Positions 55,109-63,556 of a DNA stretch of 64,000 nucleotides are shown piece after piece. Positions within the stretch are counted from its first letter, which is position 1, and each line of letters begins with the position of its first letter. The position numbers and the translations under genes were made by a program. Below the pieces are notes generated by a model that was not told where the DNA came from, searched no databases, and saw only the letters and a program-made list of their open reading frames with translations. Source of the DNA: Paenibacillus sp. BIHB 4019 (GTDB taxonomy: Bacteria; Bacillota; Bacilli; Paenibacillales; Paenibacillaceae); NCBI RefSeq assembly GCF_002741035.1, contig NZ_CP016808.1:4760501-4824500 (forward strand), in the 5' to 3' direction.

Positions 55109-55954
55109 ATGAATGAAGAGCGTCGGCAAACCATTGTTAAAGAGATCGATTATTGGAGCAGAAGCAAGCTTCTGCCGCAGCAGTATTGCGATTTTCTGCT
55201 TAATTTATATGTGGATCCCGATCAAGAGGAAGATCCTAAAAGAAGGCAAGCTTCTTCGCGCGGAATCGGTAAGGCGGTTATGGCCGCTTCGCAGGCATCG
55301 GGAAAACAATGGCTCCTTACTTTTGGCTTTTTTACCTTAATTTCCTTGGTTGTGCTTTATTTTAACGCTTTTCATCCTTTATTGCAAATTGGGGTCGTCG
55401 CTGCAGCGGTCGTTATTTCTCTCATTATTTCCCAGCGGGTACGCAAACGAAATGAAGCTACTGGCCTTGTAATTGGCGGGGTAGGCATGCTGCTCATGCT
55501 TGGAGCAGGAATGTACATACTAAAATTCCATGGCATCGAGGACTGGTACTGGCAGGCGAGCCTGCTTGGGTTCTGTGCTGTTTTTTGGATCGTCTATGGC
55601 ATCAGCGCTCGCATTCATATTTTGCATTTATGCGGCTGGGTTGCTTCCCTGCTCGTATATGCTTGGCTGCTGTCGCGTTTGACAGACTCCCCGGCATGGT
55701 ATGGCATTCAGCTTTATTGGCTGCCGCTGTCAGGCTTGTTCGGCTGGGCCAGCTGGTTTGTGCATCAATGGTCGAAGCCGGTGTCGGCTGTATTGTTCGT
55801 AACATGCGCTTTGGTATGGTTTATGCCGGAGCTGTATGCGATGATGTTTACGATGGAGACAGATTGGCTGCAATTGCAGCTGCTTATTAAAATCGCCTTA
55901 GGCGGCGTATTATTGTTCACGATGAGAAAAAAATGGATAGTGTGGGTTGCTTAA
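55109..55954 (+). CDS. Multi-pass membrane protein of unknown function
   Basis: A 281-residue protein with a soluble, charged N-terminus of about 65 residues (NEERRQTIVKEIDYWSRSKLLP) and then about eight membrane segments. The N-terminal helix with YWxxxxLL resembles DUF2157-like membrane proteins, but the match is loose. AAAGGAAT precedes the ATG. Its stop shares a base with the trmK start (TAATG), so it is co-translated with trmK. Function unknown. Confidence 0.82.
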   Translation: MNEERRQTIVKEIDYWSRSKLLPQQYCDFLLNLYVDPDQEEDPKRRQASSRGIGKAVMAASQASGKQWLLTFGFFTLISLVVLYFNAFHPLLQIGVVAAAVVISLIISQRVRKRNEATGLVIGGVGMLLMLGAGMYILKFHGIEDWYWQASLLGFCAVFWIVYGISARIHILHLCGWVASLLVYAWLLSRLTDSPAWYGIQLYWLPLSGLFGWASWFVHQWSKPVSAVLFVTCALVWFMPELYAMMFTMETDWLQLQLLIKIALGGVLLFTMRKKWIVWVA

Positions 55955-56742
55955 TGTTGAAACTTTCTAACCGATTACAAACGATTGCGGGTTATGTAAC
56001 AGAGGGCTCGCGCATAGCTGATATAGGATCAGATCATGCGCAGCTTCCGGTATATTTGCTGCAAGCAGGAGTTGTGCCTTCGGCGATTGCCGGAGAGCTG
56101 AATAAAGGACCGTTTGATGCGGCTCGCAGGCAGGGTGCGGCTGTTGGGCTGCTTCACAAGCTCGATGTACGCCAAGGAGACGGCTTGTCCGTAATCGAGC
56201 CGCTGGAAGTTGACACGGTTACGATTGCGGGCATGGGCGGCGCATTGATGAGCGATATTTTGGAGGCTGGCTATCAGGCCGGCAAGCTCGAAGGCGTCAA
56301 AGAACTGGTGCTGCAGCCTAATGTGGGCGAGGACCGGGTCAGAAGCTGGCTGCTTGAGCATGGCTGGTCGCTGCTTGCCGAAACGATTATGGAGGAAGAC
56401 GGAAAGATTTACGAGGTTCTCCATGCGCAGAAGCAAAGCGATCAGGAGACCAAGGAGCATAACGCTGACGTTTATGATATCTCCTTATTGCCAGACTCCT
56501 TGCCGGAGGAGATCCGTTATGCTCTGCTTGTGCGGATGGGGCCTTTTTTGCTGCGCAAGCCGATTCCTGTTTTTCATCAAAAATGGCAGGCAGAGCTTGA
56601 AAAGCTGGACCGCGTCTGCCAAAGCCTGTCCCTTTCAGAGCAGCCGGAAGCGGCCGGAAAGCTGGCGCAGCTGCGTCATGAAATGACGATTATGAAGGAG
56701 GTGCTCGCATGCTTGCCAATGGACACACCGTCGTCCAAATAA
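55954..56742 (+). CDS. trmK: tRNA (adenine-22-N1)-methyltransferase TrmK
   Basis: TrmK (YqfN), 262 residues, makes m1A22 in tRNA. The opening LKLSNRLQTIAGYVTEGSRIADIGSDHAQLP is split here: SNRL motif, then SAM motif I ADIGSDHAQLPVYLL. The catalytic-site motif VTIAGMGGALM and LVLQPNVGEDRVR follow, with a C-terminal coiled coil. The ATG at 55954 overlaps the stop of the preceding gene; an upstream in-frame ATG at 55933 is inside that gene. It overlaps the Nif3-like gene by 34 bases. Confidence 0.95.
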   Translation: MLKLSNRLQTIAGYVTEGSRIADIGSDHAQLPVYLLQAGVVPSAIAGELNKGPFDAARRQGAAVGLLHKLDVRQGDGLSVIEPLEVDTVTIAGMGGALMSDILEAGYQAGKLEGVKELVLQPNVGEDRVRSWLLEHGWSLLAETIMEEDGKIYEVLHAQKQSDQETKEHNADVYDISLLPDSLPEEIRYALLVRMGPFLLRKPIPVFHQKWQAELEKLDRVCQSLSLSEQPEAAGKLAQLRHEMTIMKEVLACLPMDTPSSK

Positions 56743-57830
56743 TGGAGCAGCTGGCTCCCAAGCATTATGCGGTAGAAAATGATAAAATCGGGCTGCAGCT
56801 AGGAACGCTGGCTAAGCCCATCAGCCATATTCTCGTTGCTCTCGACGTAACGGACGAGGTCATAGATGAAGCGATTGCTGCGAGGGCAGAGCTGATTATT
56901 GCCCATCATGCGATTATTTTTCGCCCGCTTTCCAAGCTTGACACGTCTACGCCAGCAGGAAAGCTGTATGAGAAGCTGATCAAAAATGATATTGCCGTCT
57001 ATATTTCCCACACCAATCTGGACGTAACAGATGGCGGCATTAACGATTGGATGGCTGATTTGGTTGGTATCAAGCCGGAAGGGCGCGTATGTCTGGAGGA
57101 AGTACATACAGACCAATGGAACAAGCTCGTTGTGTTCGTGCCCAAAGGACATGAGGAAAAGGTGCTGGAAGCGATCTGGAGCGCCGGAGGCGGCCAGATC
57201 GGCGATTACAGCCGCTGCAGCTTTATATCCGAAGGGACGGGAACGTTTCTGCCTGGAGAAGGAACGACGCCTTATATTGGGACTGCTGGCAAGCTGGAAA
57301 AAACAGCAGAGGTCCGTCTTGAGGTCGTTGTCCCTGACAGCCTGAAGCGCAAAGCTGTACAGGCGATGCTGAAAGCTCATCCATACGATGAGGTAGCTTA
57401 TGATTTGTACGAAATCGACTTAACCGGGCGTTCAGTTGGGCTTGGCAGAGCAGGCAAGCTGAGCGAGCCTGTAACGCTGTCAGAGCTTACAGAGCGCGTG
57501 AAACAGGCATTCGAGGTGCCCGTTGTTCGCGTAGTAGGGGATGCTGACCGTGAGGTGCGCAAGGTGGCTGTGCTGGGCGGATCAGGCGCACGCTACGTAC
57601 GCCATGCGATTTTTGCCGGTGCCGATGTGCTTATTACAGGCGATATTGACTATCATACCGCTCATGATGCACTCGCTGCGGGCATCGCTATTATTGACCC
57701 TGGCCATAATGTAGAAAAAATTATGAAGCAGCGCACAGCCGATTGGCTTAATATTCAGCTGCAGTCGCGCAAATCGGACACGAAGGCGATCTCCTCTGTA
57801 ATCGATACCGAGCCCTTCCAATTTGTATAA
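56709..57830 (+). CDS. Nif3-like dinuclear metal center protein (YqfO type)
   Basis: A 373-residue Nif3/DUF34 protein. The metal ligands are seen in IAHHAIIF, SHTNLD and near the C-terminus in GDIDYHTAHDA and PGHNVEK. An inserted CutA/PII-like domain (about residues 135-240) is typical for the Bacillus YqfO form. It is thought to be a GTP cyclohydrolase-like or metal-chaperone protein; its role is not established. AAGGAGGTG lies before the ATG, inside the end of trmK. Confidence 0.95.
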   Translation: MLANGHTVVQIMEQLAPKHYAVENDKIGLQLGTLAKPISHILVALDVTDEVIDEAIAARAELIIAHHAIIFRPLSKLDTSTPAGKLYEKLIKNDIAVYISHTNLDVTDGGINDWMADLVGIKPEGRVCLEEVHTDQWNKLVVFVPKGHEEKVLEAIWSAGGGQIGDYSRCSFISEGTGTFLPGEGTTPYIGTAGKLEKTAEVRLEVVVPDSLKRKAVQAMLKAHPYDEVAYDLYEIDLTGRSVGLGRAGKLSEPVTLSELTERVKQAFEVPVVRVVGDADREVRKVAVLGGSGARYVRHAIFAGADVLITGDIDYHTAHDALAAGIAIIDPGHNVEKIMKQRTADWLNIQLQSRKSDTKAISSVIDTEPFQFV

Positions 57831-57908
57831 AAGGGAGTGAAATTGCTTTTTTTGCAGCATAGCTCCAGCATATATCCAGAGTTCCATTTATTAATAAGCA
57901 ATTCAAGC

Positions 57909-57937
57909 TTGAGCTTTGCGCCAATACCTTGTATACT
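57909..57937 (+). promoter_or_regulatory. Sigma-A promoter of rnpB
   Basis: TTGAGC (57909-57914), 17-base spacer, TATACT (57932-57937), placing the transcription start within a few bases of the RNA 5' end. Confidence 0.8.
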
Positions 57938-57949
57938 GATTGATGCACC

Positions 57950-58356
57950 GGAAAGTTTGACAGACAATCGCTGGCGGCCTTGTTGCCGCGAGAGGAAAGT
58001 CCGGGCTCCGCAAGGCAGGATGCTGGATAACGTCCAGTCAGCGCGAGCTGAAGGATAGTGCCACAGAAATGGACCGCCGATGGCTGGCTTCGTGCCAGCA
58101 CAGGCAAGGGTGGAACCGTGGTGTAAGAGACCACGAGGAGTACAGGTGACTGTATTCCTGGTAAACCCCATCTGGAGCAAGACCGAGAGGACGTTGCAGC
58201 TTCGAGCTGCGGCCTTAGCCTGAGGCACGTCCGGGTTGGTTGCTGGAGCCGCTTAGCAATAGGCGGCGTAGATAGATGATTGTCGCTTTCTTAGTGGGAG
58301 GGTCGTCACCGTTTGGACCACTGAAAGTACAGAACCCGGCTTACGGCAAACTTTCC
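57950..58356 (+). ncRNA. rnpB: RNase P RNA, type B
   Basis: The catalytic RNA of RNase P, which matures the 5' ends of tRNAs. The ends GGAAAGTTTG (57950) and CAAACTTTCC (58347-58356) form the P1 helix. The conserved core is seen as GAGGAAAGTCCGGGCTC near the 5' end, AGGGTGGAACCGTG in the middle, TAAACCCCATC, and the 3' conserved piece CAGAACCCGGCTTAC. The size (about 407 nt) and the layout match the Bacillus type B RNA. Exact ends are uncertain by a few bases. The modular repeat begins 14 bases downstream. Confidence 0.97.
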
Positions 58357-58370
58357 GCAACGAACATAAA

Positions 58371-58572
58371 CAAGCAAAAACGGCTTCGTCGTCCTTCTGG
58401 GACGCGAAGAGCTTTGCCTTAGAAATATAAGCCTAATTTATACGTGAAAAACTTATAAATTCTTATATTTCAAGGTGAAACGGCTATCGCCGTCCTTTGG
58501 CGGCAAGGCACGTTTCAATCCGAGAAATATAAGCCTAATGATAAGTGTGAAACTTATAAATTCTTATATTTT
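58371..58572. repeat. Modular palindromic repeat, locus 2 (head B + tail, head A + tail)
   Basis: The same two units as at 885-1086 but in opposite order: unit B at 58371-58470 and unit A at 58471-58572. Each again ends in the shared AT-rich tail with outer arms AAATATAAG and CTTATATTT. Unit junctions in both loci run through TTATATTTCAAG, suggesting an alternating A-B-A-B array from which different pairs are retained. Located directly after rnpB, it may also serve as the 3' end region of that RNA. Confidence 0.85.
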
Positions 58573-58596
58573 GAACAAATCGTCATTTGCGATTAT

Positions 58597-58649
58597 AGAG
58601 ATGTTAGTGGACGTTCCTTCGGGAGCTAACGGCCCTGCATCTCTTTTTT
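58597..58649 (+). terminator. Intrinsic terminator before the DUF488 gene
   Basis: AGAGATG pairs with CATCTCT, inner GTTAG with CTAAC, followed by six T. It would end transcripts from rnpB and the repeat. Confidence 0.75.
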
Positions 58650-58674
58650 GCATTTTCATAGGAGGTTGATTCAC

Positions 58675-59100
58675 ATGCTGCCTTCAGGCAAGTTGTATAC
58701 GAGCAATTTAAATGGCTTGAAAAAAATAAATTTCCCAGCAACAAAGCTGATGATTACGCGAGCAGAGATAGATATTGAAGGTGTAGCCATGTACCAAGCG
58801 CTGGCTCCGTCACAGGATTTATTCCAATTTTCGCTGGATGGACGAAAAGAAGTTGCGGATTTCGCATGGTGGCCGAAATATGAAGAGCGTTTTGCAGCGG
58901 AGCTGCAATTTGATCGCAAGCTGGAGGCGCTTCGCCAAGTTTACCGCATGCTGCTGGAGGGCAGCGATGTGGTGCTGATCTGTTTTTGCCATGACCATCG
59001 CTATTGCCATCGCCGGCTGGTCGGCGAGTTTTTTGCGCCATATGGGGTGAAGGCAGAGGAGCTAAACCCTGTTTTAATCGAGCAGATGAAGCTGTTTTAG
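58675..59100 (+). CDS. DUF488 family protein
   Basis: A 141-residue protein of the DUF488 family. The diagnostic C-terminal motif is CFCHDHRYCHRRLV; the His and Cys suggest metal or nucleotide chemistry, but no function is established. AGGAGGTTGA stands before the ATG at 58675. It is a single gene between two terminators and faces the protease gene tail-to-tail. Confidence 0.85.
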   Translation: MLPSGKLYTSNLNGLKKINFPATKLMITRAEIDIEGVAMYQALAPSQDLFQFSLDGRKEVADFAWWPKYEERFAAELQFDRKLEALRQVYRMLLEGSDVVLICFCHDHRYCHRRLVGEFFAPYGVKAEELNPVLIEQMKLF

Positions 59101-59130
59101 CACCAAACGTTACGAATAGGAATACGATAA

Positions 59131-59178
59131 AAAAAGCATGGCTGGAAGCGGACGAGCTGCTTCAATGCCATGCTTTTA
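59131..59178. terminator. Bidirectional terminator
   Basis: AAAGCATGGC (59133-59142) pairs with GCCATGCTTT (59167-59176), with A-run on the left and T on the right, so it can stop transcription from both sides of the convergent gene pair. Confidence 0.82.
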
Positions 59179-59267
59179 ATCCTTTATGCCGGCCCTCAGG
59201 CAAACAGCCAATGCACCTACGGCATTGCTGCATTGCCATAACCGTGCCTATTCAGTCTCCCAGCAGC

Positions 59268-61139
59268 TTATTTCTCGTATTTGCGCGTAATGGAATTCAG
59301 ACGGTTTTTCGTCTTGTTCGGGTACGTCTGGAGCGCAGTATTAAAGTTCATTGCTGCTTTAAGCGCACGGTCAATGTCAATTTCCCCATAGCCGAAATAA
59401 ACATCCTTCCCTGGGTCGCCTAAATCGACGGCCGATTTGCGCATAATTTCCATCACTTCCTCATTCGTCAAATCCGGATTAACGGAGCGAATGAGCCCGG
59501 CTAGAGCGGCAACATGCGGACTTGCCATCGAGGTGCCGGAAAGTGCCGCATATTGACCGCCAGGATACGTGCTGGCAATGCTGTCTCCAGGTGCAGCCAC
59601 ATCAATATAATCGCCATAGTTGGAGAAAGAAGCTTTTTTCTGTGCGGAATCCGTTGCTGCAACAGCGAACACTTCCGGGTAAGCAGCCGGATAGCCCGGC
59701 CGATCGGTATTGTCATTGCCGCTGGCTGCAATCAGCACAACGTCATGATCGTACGCATATTTAATCGCATCATGCAGAAAATCTGCCTGCGCATAGTTGC
59801 CAAGGCTCATATTAATGACCTTGGCGCCGTGGTCAGTCGCCCAGATCAGCCCTTGAGCGACAGAGTAGGTCGAGCCAGCACCGCTGCTGTCAAGCACCTT
59901 GACCGGCATCACCTTGTTGTACCAGGATAAGCCGGCAACGCCCTCGCCATTGTTGACGGAGGCACCGATGATGCCTGCTACATGCGTACCGTGGCCAACA
60001 TCGTCATCTGGCGCAGCCTCGCTGTCGACAATGTTGGTGCCATCCAGCAGCTTGCCCTGCAGATCGGGATGATCCAATTGAACACCGGTATCCAGCACCG
60101 CTACAATGACTTGATCATTGCCCCGGGACAGCTTCCAGCCTTTCTCCGTTTCAATGGAAGGCAGATTCCATTGGTATTTGGCATACAGCGCATCATTAGG
60201 GATGACATCCCCGCTGTCGCCGTCATTATTTGTTTCATTCGTCATATATAAATAGTGGGGCTCCACATATTCCGTTTTCCAGGAGCGGCTGAAATATTCC
60301 TTCATTTGCTTCGCTTCCATATTTTTGGAGCGGAACACATAGGTATTATCAATCTGATTAATTTGGTTGACGGAAACCGCGTTAACGGATTGCTTCATTT
60401 TTTCAAGCTGCTCATCGGTTACCTTCTCGGCAAAATGGACCACAACATCCTTCACATGGTAATGGCTGGCATTGCCATTGTCTTCCCCGGTCCGAACCGT
60501 TGTATCACGGTTTGTATTCGGAATAACCGACTCAATGCGGTAATTGCCTTCGTTCGGATAAGGGACGAGCCGCAAATTGCGCTTCTGATGGCGCTCCACC
60601 TGTGTGACAATATCCTGCTTGATGACGCCGACGACACCCATGCCGCGGTATTTTTTATGGGGAACGCCGAGCACGATGAAACGGCTGCCGCTTTTATTGA
60701 CAAACGGCTTGGATTCGTAGGACTTGCCCTGCTTGACAGCGGCCGCGGCCGCTTCTACTTCGTTTTTGCCGGAATCTGAAGGAATGGCGCCGCGCTGCAC
60801 GCTGCGCTCTCCGTTCATCAAGCGGATGTAGGACATATGCTTATGCATGTCCATCATGCTGGTGACGGACTTGGACGACACGGTTTTTCCGGCTTTGCCG
60901 GCTTGGCTCGTGTCCATCAGCTTATAAAATTCTTTGGTGCATTCGGAGACGCACAGAAAAGAAGTGGCCTCCATATCGCGATTGAGCGTGCGCAGCTTAT
61001 GCTGCTTTTCCTGATCGGCAGACAAGCTCTTGACCGGTGCAGCGGGTTTCTTGCCTTGGGGTAGAAACAAAGGTGCAGTTGGAATTAGCAGCGTGGCCGC
61101 TACAAGCACGGTAAAGACGCCAATCCATTTCTTTTTCAT
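59268..61139 (-). CDS. Secreted subtilisin-like serine protease (S8)
   Basis: A 623-residue secreted protease with signal peptide (KKKWIGVFTVLVAATLLIP), a long N-terminal region of about 300 residues that probably includes the prodomain, and an S8 catalytic domain. The triad is intact: Asp in AVLDTGVQLDHPDL (about 345), His in GHGTHVAGIIGA (about 383) and Ser in SGTSMASPHVAAL (about 534). The leading region contains two cysteines (CVSECTKEF). It resembles thermitase/fervidolysin-like enzymes. The start at 61139 follows AGGAGGT on the minus strand; 56 further in-frame codons upstream have no start signal. Confidence 0.95.
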   Translation of the reverse strand: MKKKWIGVFTVLVAATLLIPTAPLFLPQGKKPAAPVKSLSADQEKQHKLRTLNRDMEATSFLCVSECTKEFYKLMDTSQAGKAGKTVSSKSVTSMMDMHKHMSYIRLMNGERSVQRGAIPSDSGKNEVEAAAAAVKQGKSYESKPFVNKSGSRFIVLGVPHKKYRGMGVVGVIKQDIVTQVERHQKRNLRLVPYPNEGNYRIESVIPNTNRDTTVRTGEDNGNASHYHVKDVVVHFAEKVTDEQLEKMKQSVNAVSVNQINQIDNTYVFRSKNMEAKQMKEYFSRSWKTEYVEPHYLYMTNETNNDGDSGDVIPNDALYAKYQWNLPSIETEKGWKLSRGNDQVIVAVLDTGVQLDHPDLQGKLLDGTNIVDSEAAPDDDVGHGTHVAGIIGASVNNGEGVAGLSWYNKVMPVKVLDSSGAGSTYSVAQGLIWATDHGAKVINMSLGNYAQADFLHDAIKYAYDHDVVLIAASGNDNTDRPGYPAAYPEVFAVAATDSAQKKASFSNYGDYIDVAAPGDSIASTYPGGQYAALSGTSMASPHVAALAGLIRSVNPDLTNEEVMEIMRKSAVDLGDPGKDVYFGYGEIDIDRALKAAMNFNTALQTYPNKTKNRLNSITRKYEK

Positions 61140-61346
61140 TTGCGCAAACCTCCTATAAATGACAGCTGGAATAACAGCATGAGCCTGTTTGATGTATAGG
61201 TTCGCTTTAAAATCCAGAAAATATGCGGCACAATCGGCGTTTCTCCAGTACCATCTGCAAGTAATTTGTGGTACTATGTTGATGCCTAGAGTTTTATGAT
61301 CTTGCAACGTTTAAGCTTTTTTGGATTGAAGAAAGGGGAACTACCT

Positions 61347-61847
61347 ATGCCAGCGACTAATGTCAAACCACTTAGTGAGACAACCCGTATTAAACTTAAA
61401 GAAGCCGTGAATCAATTGGAGCCATTTTTGAATCACTATTCGCTCGTACAGCTGAAAGCGGAGCAAAGCAGTGACGAGGCGCAAAATTTTTACAAAGGCC
61501 TGCTATCCGATTTGAGACATTTGTTGGTGTTTTCTGAGGTCTCGGTTGAAAAGCTGGGAGTATTGCTCAGACGCCCCAATTTTGATAACGATTTTGCAGA
61601 ACGTGCCTTGTACGAAGTGTACCATCAATGTGTGAATGCCTTCTTCTATCCTAAAAATGAATGTTATTCCGAAGATGGCCGCTACGCTTACACAGGCCAA
61701 GACGCCATTCGCTTCTTGTTCAAGCCTGTTAGGGAAGCACGCGACATCGTTTTGTCTTTATCCAAAATTTACGAAGAGCTGCGCGATGAGCTTGCTTATT
61801 ACGAAACAGACTATATGACCCAGCGCCGGATGCAGGGGCAAAAATAA
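61347..61847 (+). CDS. ypuI: YpuI family protein (DUF3907)
   Basis: A 166-residue cytosolic helical protein of the Bacillales-specific YpuI family. Recognisable segments are LSDLRHLLVFSEVSVEKLG, VYHQCVNAFFYPKNECYSED and RYAYTGQDAIRF. Its function is unknown. The ATG at 61347 follows AAAGGGGA (61332-61339); the frame is open back to 61296 but without start signals. It is divergent from the protease gene. Confidence 0.9.
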   Translation: MPATNVKPLSETTRIKLKEAVNQLEPFLNHYSLVQLKAEQSSDEAQNFYKGLLSDLRHLLVFSEVSVEKLGVLLRRPNFDNDFAERALYEVYHQCVNAFFYPKNECYSEDGRYAYTGQDAIRFLFKPVREARDIVLSLSKIYEELRDELAYYETDYMTQRRMQGQK

Positions 61848-61901
61848 GGCAGAATGAATCACCTCCGTTCAGGGAAACTTGATAGCGGAGGTGATTTTTT
61901 T

Positions 61902-62111
61902 ATGCCAAAGGGCGTATCATGCAGCGTATCGAATTGCACGTTTTGGTCAGAAGGAAATAACTGTGGCGCCGAATCCATTGCCATTGATATTGACCAGCAT
62001 GCAAGTGCCGATTTTGGAGCTGAATTTGCCGCTGAAGAGCTTGGCTTGCAGCATCAGGACCAGGCGGCTCAGTCGTCTGCAACATGCTGCCATACCTTTA
62101 AAGCGCGCTAA
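61902..62111 (+). CDS. DUF1540 small cysteine-rich protein
   Basis: A 69-residue protein with the DUF1540 layout: GVSCSVSNCTFWSEGNNCGA at the N-terminus and a C-terminal TCCHTFK, five cysteines in all, suggesting metal binding. These small proteins are common in spore formers, often in more than one copy, and their function is unknown. GGAGGTGAT precedes the ATG. Confidence 0.9.
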   Translation: MPKGVSCSVSNCTFWSEGNNCGAESIAIDIDQHASADFGAEFAAEELGLQHQDQAAQSSATCCHTFKAR

Positions 62112-62200
62112 GGCAGCTGGGGACGGCTGTCAGGTGCAGAAGCCTTGGGCTAAAATGGTTTGAAACGAAAGACAAAGCTTAAATGTGGAGGTGATCCCAA

Positions 62201-62650
62201 ATGGAACGCTGGGATGAAACGGAAAGCAGCAGTCATGGGGAGAAGGAGCAAAACCACGAAGCAGCGTTGGAAGAGCGTCATCATAGAGCATTGTTATCCG
62301 ATGAAGAAATAAACCATGAAAGCCGCAATATTAATGAAGAAATGGCAGGGGAATTTGCCGCTGGAGTACCCGTTCCCGTATCGTATGTTCCGCGCAGCGA
62401 AAGCAAAAGCGAAGGCGAGGATACGGTGAGGGACAGCACCGGAGGCACTGCGCTGGGTTGGGTCGGATTGGTATTTGCGATCGCTTCCTGGTTTTTATGG
62501 CCTGCGCTTATGGGTGCAGCCGCAGCGGTGCTCGGCTTTGTCGCGTACCGTCAAGGAGCGAAGGGACTTGGATCATGGGCAGTCACAATTGGCCTAATCG
62601 CCTTTGTGCTCGCTGTTGTTATTATTCCATTGTACCGGGCCATAACCTGA
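62201..62650 (+). CDS. DUF4190-like small membrane protein
   Basis: A 149-residue protein with a hydrophilic, Glu/His/Ser-rich N-terminal half of about 85 residues and two membrane segments in the C-terminal half (about 86-112 and 122-145), joined by the GFVAYRQGAKG turn that is typical of DUF4190-like domains. GGAGGTGATCC precedes the ATG. It ends just before a bidirectional terminator. Function unknown. Confidence 0.85.
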   Translation: MERWDETESSSHGEKEQNHEAALEERHHRALLSDEEINHESRNINEEMAGEFAAGVPVPVSYVPRSESKSEGEDTVRDSTGGTALGWVGLVFAIASWFLWPALMGAAAAVLGFVAYRQGAKGLGSWAVTIGLIAFVLAVVIIPLYRAIT

Positions 62651-62694
62651 CCTTAATTGATTCAACCGAACGATGCATCACCGGTATCTTCTTG

Positions 62695-62743
62695 AAAAAA
62701 AGCCTCCGGCTTTCCGCTTATGCAGCGGTGCCGGAGGCTTTTT
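62695..62743. terminator. Bidirectional terminator
   Basis: AAAAAAGCCTCCGGC pairs with GCCGGAGGCTTTTT, giving A and T runs on both sides; it separates the convergent membrane-protein and alarmone-synthetase genes. Confidence 0.93.
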
Positions 62744-62753
62744 ATGTTGACGA

Positions 62754-63383
62754 TTATTCTATCGCAAATTCACGGTGCTTAAGTACCTCTTGATTCAGAG
62801 CGAGCATGCGTTTATCGAGCAAATTGATCATGTCGGCGGATTCTTTCAGCTGCTGTTGAATTTCCGGTGGAATGCCTTCATTATATTTGTAATAAATTTT
62901 GTGCTCCAGACTGGCCCAGAAATCCATCGCGCTCGTGCGGATTTGAATTTCTACCAGCACATTTTCAATGCGGTTCGTCAGGAAGACGGGAATTTCTACA
63001 ATGAGATGCAGGCTTTTATAGCCATTTGGCTTCGGATTGAGCACATAATCCTTCACTTCAATGACTTTAACGTCGGTTTGCTGGCTGATCATTTCCAATA
63101 TTTGATAAATATCAGTAGAGAAAGAACAGATGACCCGGACGCCAGCAATATCCCGAATATGCTCTTTCGCATTTTCCAAATTAATATCCATATTTTTGCG
63201 GCGGAGCTTGTCCATGACGCTTTCGGGATTTTTAATCCGCGTTTTGACATGCTCAATCGGGTTGTAGTCATGAATAAATTGAAATTCCTCGTTTAAAATA
63301 TTCAGCTTCGTCTCCACTTCATCCAAGGCGAATTTATACGTTAAAAAAAAGTGCGCCCATTGCTTCATCATATCTCGCTGCAT
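62754..63383 (-). CDS. GTP pyrophosphokinase, small alarmone synthetase (YjbM/RelQ type)
   Basis: A 209-residue RelA/SpoT synthetase domain protein that makes (p)ppGpp from ATP and GTP/GDP. Synthetase motifs are present: RIKNPESVMDKLRRK, HIRDIAGVRVICSF, PNGYKSLHLIVEIP and VEIQIRTSAMDFWASLEHK. There is no hydrolase, TGS or ACT domain, as in small alarmone synthetases. The start at 63383 (MQRDMMKQW) is preferred because TTAGGAGTG lies about 10 bases upstream; ATG 63392 is too close to that site, although also in frame. Of the Bacillus homologues it best fits YjbM/RelQ. Confidence 0.93.
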   Translation of the reverse strand: MQRDMMKQWAHFFLTYKFALDEVETKLNILNEEFQFIHDYNPIEHVKTRIKNPESVMDKLRRKNMDINLENAKEHIRDIAGVRVICSFSTDIYQILEMISQQTDVKVIEVKDYVLNPKPNGYKSLHLIVEIPVFLTNRIENVLVEIQIRTSAMDFWASLEHKIYYKYNEGIPPEIQQQLKESADMINLLDKRMLALNQEVLKHREFAIE

Positions 63384-63556
63384 GCGTTCCATCACTCCTA
63401 ATATCATTCTTGCTGCTATTATTGTACCATGTTCCCGTCCACATTGCTCATTTCGGGGGGGAGGCATAAGGTCATCCCAGCAGGCGCGTGCTGTGAAAGG
63501 ATTGAATGTTAGAGCCAATTTACATATAATTTAGTCTACATGGGAGGATGAGAACA

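Noticed and set aside
59268..61307. Extended N-terminus of the protease from 61307
   Set aside because: The extra 56 codons precede the ribosome binding site and would hide a clear signal peptide starting at 61139.
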